A stretch of DNA of 9,660 nucleotides from the NCBI GenBank assembly GCA_012270805.1, contig JAAXHR010000036.1, positions 1-9,660 on the forward strand. Direction: 5' to 3'. Within the stretch, counting starts at the first letter, position 1. Every line of letters starts with the position of its first letter. The DNA is from Dehalococcoidia bacterium. Its GTDB lineage: Bacteria; Chloroflexota; Dehalococcoidia; Lucifugimonadales; Lucifugimonadaceae. The position numbers and the translations under genes are program-made. Below, piece by piece: positions 5,333 to 9,660 of the stretch. A model generated the notes under the pieces. The model saw nothing but the letters and a program-made list of their open reading frames with translations, was not told the origin of the DNA and did no database searches.

Positions 5333-8181
5333 ACCGGCACTCCCGCCAACCACTTCTCCACGTACTCTGAAATCGTGCCTAATGTGACGCGCCGAACCGT
5401 GCCTTGCGGTATAGATTTCTGGAACAATCGTCCGTATCTCTTCGAAATGATTCGTCTATCTAACACGACAAAAACTCCGCGGTCAGTGCGAGATCGTATC
5501 AATCTTCCGAAGCCCTGACGGAACTTCGTCACTGCTTCCGGCACGAAATACCCGTTGAAGGGGTTCTCCAGATTCTCAGATCGTGCCTCGTGAATCGGGT
5601 CCCGGGGCACTGGAAACGGAAGCCGCGTCATCACCAGCGAATCGATCGACGCGTCCTGCAAATCGATACCTTCCCACAAACTCATCGCACCCAATGCCAC
5701 TGCGTTCTCAGTATCGTTCAGCAGTTGCATCACGCGCGCCGCGGGACCATCGCGGCCTTGGCCAAACACTTGGGTATCGGTGTTCTTGAAACGATTGAAT
5801 AGTGCGTCGCGAGTATTGTTCAGAGCCGAGTTCGCAGTGAACAATGTAAGAGTCCGCCCCTGCGTCGCTGACGCAATGTCGTGAACCGCGTTCGTGACCG
5901 CCTCGTTGTAACCAGGAGTGTTGGGCTGTGGGATATCTTCCGGTACCAAGATCAGAGCCGCGTTTTTGAAATCGAACGGCGAACCGATACTCAGCGTCTC
6001 ATCAGCATCAAACCCCAAAGTCGTCTGTACCCGTTCGAAACTGCCAGCCTCACTTATCGTCGCTCCGGTCAGAATATGTGCTCGATCTTGGCTGAACAGA
6101 CCTGCGCGCAGTTCAGTCGCAACATCCAACGGCGCACCGTTGAGATGCAGTTCCATGTTGCGGCGCTGATTCACCGAACTCCAATAAACGAAGTTCTCGT
6201 CGGGCTGCTCGATCAGCGCCATCAACCAATTATTGATGTCTCTTAGACGCTCGTACAGGGCGTTGACATTGATGATCGCGGCGTCCGGCTGACCGTCGTT
6301 ACCTGCCAAATCCAGCAACGAACGCAGTCCCGTTACGACTGTGCTCAATGCCGGATGCAACATAACCCATGGCTCGTCGACCCCTCGCCGCCATTCGCTC
6401 GTGATGCGTGTCATTCCCAATATCCGCATCTCGCGCGTTCGTTCGCGTTGCGTCACGTAACCCGTCAAATCGCGGAGCGCCTCGAACATGCGGTTAGATT
6501 CAAGCGTCGCCTTATCCGCCGCGTCAACGATTCGGCGCTGAAGATCTGGGACTGACGACAACACCTCTTCTCCCCCACTACGCATCGTGGCAAGTCGGAC
6601 CAAGCGCGGGAACATCCCATCTGTCCGGGTCAAGACGCCGAGATCGTCCATGAACTGCGTCTCTCGGATTTCGAATCCGAGATGCCGCGTAGCAACATCC
6701 CGCAAGTGATGCGCCTCGTCAATCACCAACACCTGGTGCGGTGGCAGGATGTTGTTCTCTGCCGCCATATCACTAATCAGAAGTGCATGGTTCACGATCA
6801 GGACGTCGGCCTGATGCGCGTCCGAACGCGCTTTGAGCATGAAGCACGGCGGACCTTGGCAGGGGTATCCACCTCCAGAGACGTTAGGTGGGCATCCCTC
6901 CGCTGAAAGTCGACTGAAAATCCCGGTGTCCCATCCCAACGACAACTCCGAGCGGTCGCCAGTCTCCGTTTCTCTAAGCCAATTCAGACACTGTGACAAC
7001 ACTCGCGCCTCTGACTGGCTCTGGTTAGGTTGTGAAACCGCGTCCCGCCATCGCTGGACACAGAGGTAGTTCGACCGCCCTTTCAACTGGACTGCGTCCA
7101 GTTCCACACCCGTCTCGCGCTTCACGATTTCGCGGACCGTTCCGAAATCTTTGTTCAGCAGCTGCTCTTGCAGATTCAAAGTGTTGGTAGAAATCACTGC
7201 CTTGCCGCCCTGTCCAGCCACCATCAACGCCGCCGGCAGGAGATAAGCCAAAGACTTTCCGATACCGGTACCAGCCTCGACGATCAATTTCTGCTGACCT
7301 GCGATAGCGCGAGCGACCGCGACCGCCATCTCGCGCTGCCCGTCGCGCGCCTCGAACGCGGGCATCGTCTCCTCTACCAGCCCTCCGGGCAGAAACGCCA
7401 TCTCCGTCTGAACTACGTGTTCATCGGAGTATTCTGGTTCACTCTCGTCGCCAACTTCACCCCACGATGACGGTCGGATCGGCAGACGCAAGCGTGCGCC
7501 GAGCGACTGCTCATCTATCCCCAATCGACCAACGACCTCTTCAGTGCCGTCGCCCGCGGCTACCAGATTCGATGCCAGTTCGCTTACGCTCCAGTTTGAG
7601 CGCGAACCTAGTGCCTCTATACGAGACAAAGCGGCGATCGGCATCGCCTCGAACCGCGCCAACAGAATCAAGAACAGATCTCGAGATGCCAACGCATCTG
7701 ACAGTGCTCTGTGCGGATCGTCATGTCCTACTCCGAACCGTTGTGCCAACCGGACTAAGCCGAATTCCGGACCGGCCGGCAATGCGACTCTCGCCATCTG
7801 CTCCGTGTCGTAACTCAGTTTCTCAACCCGGATGTAGTGGGAGCGCAAAAAACCGACGTCGAACTCCACGTTATGCCCGACGAGCCTTGCATCTCCGATG
7901 AACTCTTGGAGATCGTCACGGACCGCGTTCCAATCCGGCGCCGCGTCAACGTCTGCTTGGGAAATGCCGGTGAGCGAAACGATGAAATCCGAAAGCCGAG
8001 AACGAGGATTCACCAGCGAATGGAACTCGCCGATCTGCTCGTCTCCCCGGAATTTTGCTGCTCCGACATCGATGATGCGATCGCTAGCAGGGTTTAGTCC
8101 TGTCGTCTCCAGATCCAACGCTACTAACGTCTCAGCACGTGGCGAGACTGGAGCCGATGTTTGAGAATTCCTCGAAATCAA
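5329..8181 (-). CDS. dinG: DnaQ-type exonuclease fused to DinG-type Fe-S DNA helicase
   Basis: This 950-residue fusion begins with a DEDDh 3'-5' exonuclease at about 15-180: LDLETTGL with Asp23/Glu25, GHNVEFD with Asp108, and His157-x4-Asp162. The XPD/DinG superfamily-2 helicase spans about 270-950. Its Walker A is EAGTGIGKS (302-310) and its Walker B DEAH (488-491). Four cysteines (374, 430, 441, 446) are placed as in the 4Fe-4S cluster of DinG/XPD. Motifs LTGATI, SLWEGIDL and QGFGRLIRSRTDRG complete the second RecA domain. It probably unwinds DNA 5'-3' and trims ends during repair or R-loop removal. The same exonuclease-helicase arrangement is known in Firmicutes DinG. The start is TTG at 8181: no ATG or GTG lies between it and the exonuclease motif and none is usable upstream. 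It has no clear Shine-Dalgarno, and lies 14 bp after the KPR stop. The stop TGA overlaps the ogg start. Confidence 0.94.
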   Translation of the reverse strand: MISRNSQTSAPVSPRAETLVALDLETTGLNPASDRIIDVGAAKFRGDEQIGEFHSLVNPRSRLSDFIVSLTGISQADVDAAPDWNAVRDDLQEFIGDARLVGHNVEFDVGFLRSHYIRVEKLSYDTEQMARVALPAGPEFGLVRLAQRFGVGHDDPHRALSDALASRDLFLILLARFEAMPIAALSRIEALGSRSNWSVSELASNLVAAGDGTEEVVGRLGIDEQSLGARLRLPIRPSSWGEVGDESEPEYSDEHVVQTEMAFLPGGLVEETMPAFEARDGQREMAVAVARAIAGQQKLIVEAGTGIGKSLAYLLPAALMVAGQGGKAVISTNTLNLQEQLLNKDFGTVREIVKRETGVELDAVQLKGRSNYLCVQRWRDAVSQPNQSQSEARVLSQCLNWLRETETGDRSELSLGWDTGIFSRLSAEGCPPNVSGGGYPCQGPPCFMLKARSDAHQADVLIVNHALLISDMAAENNILPPHQVLVIDEAHHLRDVATRHLGFEIRETQFMDDLGVLTRTDGMFPRLVRLATMRSGGEEVLSSVPDLQRRIVDAADKATLESNRMFEALRDLTGYVTQRERTREMRILGMTRITSEWRRGVDEPWVMLHPALSTVVTGLRSLLDLAGNDGQPDAAIINVNALYERLRDINNWLMALIEQPDENFVYWSSVNQRRNMELHLNGAPLDVATELRAGLFSQDRAHILTGATISEAGSFERVQTTLGFDADETLSIGSPFDFKNAALILVPEDIPQPNTPGYNEAVTNAVHDIASATQGRTLTLFTANSALNNTRDALFNRFKNTDTQVFGQGRDGPAARVMQLLNDTENAVALGAMSLWEGIDLQDASIDSLVMTRLPFPVPRDPIHEARSENLENPFNGYFVPEAVTKFRQGFGRLIRSRTDRGVFVVLDRRIISKRYGRLFQKSIPQGTVRRVTLGTISEYVEKWLAGVPV
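5340..5344 (-). promoter_or_regulatory. Ribosome binding site GGGAG deciding the ogg TTG start
   Basis: GGGAG on the minus strand lies inside the 3' end of dinG, 7 nt before TTG at 5332. It favours this start over the longer GTG at 5353. Confidence 0.55.
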
Positions 8182-8195
8182 CGTGCGCGAATCGC

Positions 8196-9278
8196 TCAGA
8201 ACCCAGCATTGGAAAGGGCCAGTTCGACGTTCGATTCGTCAGGCGCCAACTCTCCGCGGTCAACACGTCGCATCACGTCAACGATCGATGCTGTAACCGG
8301 CGTATCGACTCCAACTTCTCTGCCCATCTTCAAAACGTGTCCATTCATGTAATCGATCTCTGATGGCCTGCCGTTCGCAACATCCTGACCCATCGACGGA
8401 TGCCAGTCACCAGTCGCCGCACCCGCGTTCGCCGCCAACATGTTGTCGAGTTCTTCGTACACCTCTCCATCCGAGGATGCTGCCGCCCAATTGTCTGGCG
8501 ACGTTCCCCCGAAGCTGACCACATCCAGTCCCAAAGCCAAACCTACCTGCGCGGACTCCGATGCCAAACGAATCTGAAGTTCGCGACCGCGCGTGGATGA
8601 TGCAACCGTTGCCGAGCCGCACATCGTCACACCGACTACCGGGTTGCCCATGCTGTTTTGACACAACTTCGCCCAACGCTCGCCACGCAGATTTGTGGTC
8701 GTCTTCCCACCGTCAATCGGCTCCAGCATCGAAATCAACTCCGCGATCCGCCCCGACTCCGCCCCATCATGCTCGCCTGCACGGAATACGATATGCCCCA
8801 AATCTCGACGCCTCTTAGTCCCCGCACGTTGTGACAATCCTGGACCTCCGACCCGAACCGCGATTGAGGACATGATCAAGCCAACGCATCGGTCCGCGCC
8901 GACCGCGTCCGCCATGTCGCCATCCGGCATGCAGTTCTGTGACGACACGAAGTATCCGTCGTCCTTAGCGAAACGCAAGGCGAACCGCGCCGCCCAAGAA
9001 GTGTCATAAGCCTTGACCGCGATGAACACGATATCGAATTGCGGTTCCAATGCCAACGCCTGTGACTGATGGAGGTGGAACGCCCGTGGATGCGATACAA
9101 ACGGCTCGTGAGGACCCTCTACTCGTAACCCTCCGGAGTTGATAGTGTCCACCTGCTCCGCCCAAGAATCGGCGAAAACCACGTCATGGCCGGTGTGGGC
9201 GAGCCAACCGCCTATGTAACTCCCGACCGCTCCAGCGCCAACGATCAATATCCGCTTCTTCCCAATATCCTTGCTCAA
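8196..9278 (-). CDS. Ketopantoate reductase family (ApbA/PanE-like) NADPH-dependent oxidoreductase
   Basis: This 360-residue soluble protein starts with a Rossmann strand ILIVGAGAVGSYIGG (10-24) for NADPH. AVKAYDT (87-93) follows. The catalytic region RWAKLCQNSMGNPVVGVT (201-218) carries Lys204 and Asn208. GRPSEIDYMNGHVLKMGREVGVDTP (303-327) has the conserved substrate Glu307. All are hallmarks of ketopantoate reductase, which makes pantoate for CoA. It is about 60 residues longer than E. coli PanE and has no panB/panC neighbour, so the true substrate may be another 2-oxo acid. The start is TTG at 9278: a TAG codon directly precedes it, so no longer form is possible, and GAGGT lies 8 nt upstream. 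It is the first gene of the operon with dinG and ogg, and is divergent from the peroxiredoxin. The family is secure; the reaction is tentative. Confidence 0.9.
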   Translation of the reverse strand: MSKDIGKKRILIVGAGAVGSYIGGWLAHTGHDVVFADSWAEQVDTINSGGLRVEGPHEPFVSHPRAFHLHQSQALALEPQFDIVFIAVKAYDTSWAARFALRFAKDDGYFVSSQNCMPDGDMADAVGADRCVGLIMSSIAVRVGGPGLSQRAGTKRRRDLGHIVFRAGEHDGAESGRIAELISMLEPIDGGKTTTNLRGERWAKLCQNSMGNPVVGVTMCGSATVASSTRGRELQIRLASESAQVGLALGLDVVSFGGTSPDNWAAASSDGEVYEELDNMLAANAGAATGDWHPSMGQDVANGRPSEIDYMNGHVLKMGREVGVDTPVTASIVDVMRRVDRGELAPDESNVELALSNAGF

Positions 9279-9286
9279 CTATGCGT

Positions 9287-9291
9287 ACCTC
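9287..9291 (-). promoter_or_regulatory. Ribosome binding site GAGGT for the KPR TTG start
   Basis: GAGGT on the minus strand is separated by 8 nt from TTG at 9278. Because an in-frame stop directly precedes the TTG, this site confirms a genuine TTG initiation codon in this genome. Confidence 0.75.
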
Positions 9292-9309
9292 ATTTCGAAC
9301 TGCGACTGT

Positions 9310-9339
9310 TTATCAACGATATTCCGAATCCAGTAGAAT
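9310..9339 (+). promoter_or_regulatory. Predicted promoter of the peroxiredoxin gene
   Basis: TTATCA (9310-9315; 4 of 6 matches to TTGACA) lies 18 bp from TAGAAT (9334-9339; 5 of 6 matches to TATAAT), in the 119-bp divergent spacer between KPR and the peroxiredoxin. Transcription would begin near 9346. No clear operator or minus-strand promoter was found in the same spacer. Confidence 0.35.
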
Positions 9340-9387
9340 CGCTAGCGTCAATCTACACTACTAACTTAAGCCTCAACGCAAAAAAAC

Positions 9388-9391
9388 GGAG
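9388..9391 (+). promoter_or_regulatory. Ribosome binding site GGAG of the peroxiredoxin gene
   Basis: GGAG lies 6 nt before the ATG at 9398, in an A-rich leader. It fixes the start of the gene. Confidence 0.75.
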
Positions 9392-9397
9392 CACAAA

Positions 9398-9660
9398 ATG
9401 GCAGCTAACGTAGGCGACCAAGCCCCTGACTTCAACCTTCGATCAACTGACGGCGAAATGGTCTCGCTCAGCGACCAGCGCGGTTCAAATGTCGTCCTCG
9501 CATTCTTCCCGGCCGCATTCACCGGCGTGTGCCAGACCGAGATGTGCACTTTCCGCGACTCACTCGCTGAATTCAACGGCATGAACGCCAAAGTCTTTGG
9601 CATCTCCGTCGACCCGCCGTTCTCCCAGGCCGAGTTCCACTCCCAGAACGACCTCACCTT
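9398..9660 (+). CDS. Thiol peroxiredoxin, AhpE/BCP-like (3' end cut off)
   Basis: The first 87 codons are present; the frame is open at the window edge, so about half the usual 150-160 residues are missing. The thioredoxin-fold start VGDQAPDFNLRSTDGEMVSLSD is followed by LAFFPAAFTGVCQTEMCTFRD. Cys45 is the peroxidatic cysteine in the Pro-x3-Thr-x2-Cys type pocket. Cys50, five residues later, is placed like the resolving Cys of E. coli BCP. ISVDPPFSQAEF continues the fold. It reduces H2O2 or organic hydroperoxides in the cytoplasm with thiol partners. The FTGVC-x3-MCTFRD form suggests the AhpE group. It has its own promoter and a good ribosome binding site, and is divergent from the KPR gene. 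The active-site Cys is encoded by a normal TGC, not TGA. The family is secure; the subgroup is tentative. Confidence 0.93.
   Translation, partial: MAANVGDQAPDFNLRSTDGEMVSLSDQRGSNVVLAFFPAAFTGVCQTEMCTFRDSLAEFNGMNAKVFGISVDPPFSQAEFHSQNDLT

Noticed and set aside
9373..9657. Minus-strand frame opposite the peroxiredoxin
   Set aside because: The plus strand encodes an unmistakable peroxiredoxin with a ribosome binding site; the reverse frame is a shadow.
1..9660. tRNA, rRNA, CRISPR array, insertion sequence or phage genes
   Set aside because: I saw no cloverleaf-like sequence, regular spaced repeats, transposase motifs or terminal inverted repeats by eye. A covariance-model search was not possible.

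Overview
The window is a gene-dense bacterial chromosome segment with seven complete protein genes and two genes cut by the window edges. No RNA gene, insertion sequence, CRISPR array or prophage is visible, and no gene-free stretch exceeds about 165 bases. The leftmost protein carries the Trp-Leu-x-Gly-Tyr-Pro...Tyr-Tyr-Tyr-Phe-Gly signature of DUF2298 ('Chlor_Arch_YYY') membrane proteins, known mainly from Chloroflexota and archaea. With otherwise bacterial genes (FtsY, RNase III, DinG, peroxiredoxin) and moderate GC, a Chloroflexota (Dehalococcoidia/SAR202-like) genome is the best guess. This is inference.

Left block (1-3018, minus strand): a tight operon read right to left, consisting of a DsbA/FrnE-like thioredoxin-fold protein, RNase III (rnc), the SRP receptor FtsY, and the DUF2298 membrane protein that runs off the edge. 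The most interesting feature is in the first gene. Its true 5' end lies upstream of an in-frame TGA at 2968-2970, which sits exactly where the catalytic cysteine of the family belongs (Asp-Tyr-Thr-[TGA]-Pro-Trp-Val). The rest of the protein has no cysteine. The reading frame is intact for about 190 codons after the TGA, and a 7-bp hairpin starts 16 nt downstream of it. This is a candidate selenoprotein; a nonsense mutation or sequencing error are the alternatives.

Divergent region (3019-3180): about 160 bp between the left operon and the plus-strand cca-like gene. It holds a plausible promoter for the DsbA-like gene and two 12-bp perfect palindromes.

Middle (3181-4461, plus): a class II CCA-adding enzyme/poly(A) polymerase family protein. 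It has an unusual Thr in place of the second Asp of the DxD metal motif. Its 3' end overlaps the next gene tail to tail.

Right block (4436-9278, minus): a ketopantoate-reductase-family gene, a DnaQ exonuclease-DinG helicase fusion, and an OGG1-type 8-oxoguanine glycosylase, with 14-bp and 4-bp junctions. The last two suggest a DNA repair pair. A thiol peroxiredoxin (9398 to the edge) is transcribed divergently.

TTG starts are frequent here (KPR, dinG, probably ogg and rnc), several with a clear GAGGT or GGGAG ribosome binding site. TGA ends five of the seven complete genes, so it is a normal stop codon in this genome.
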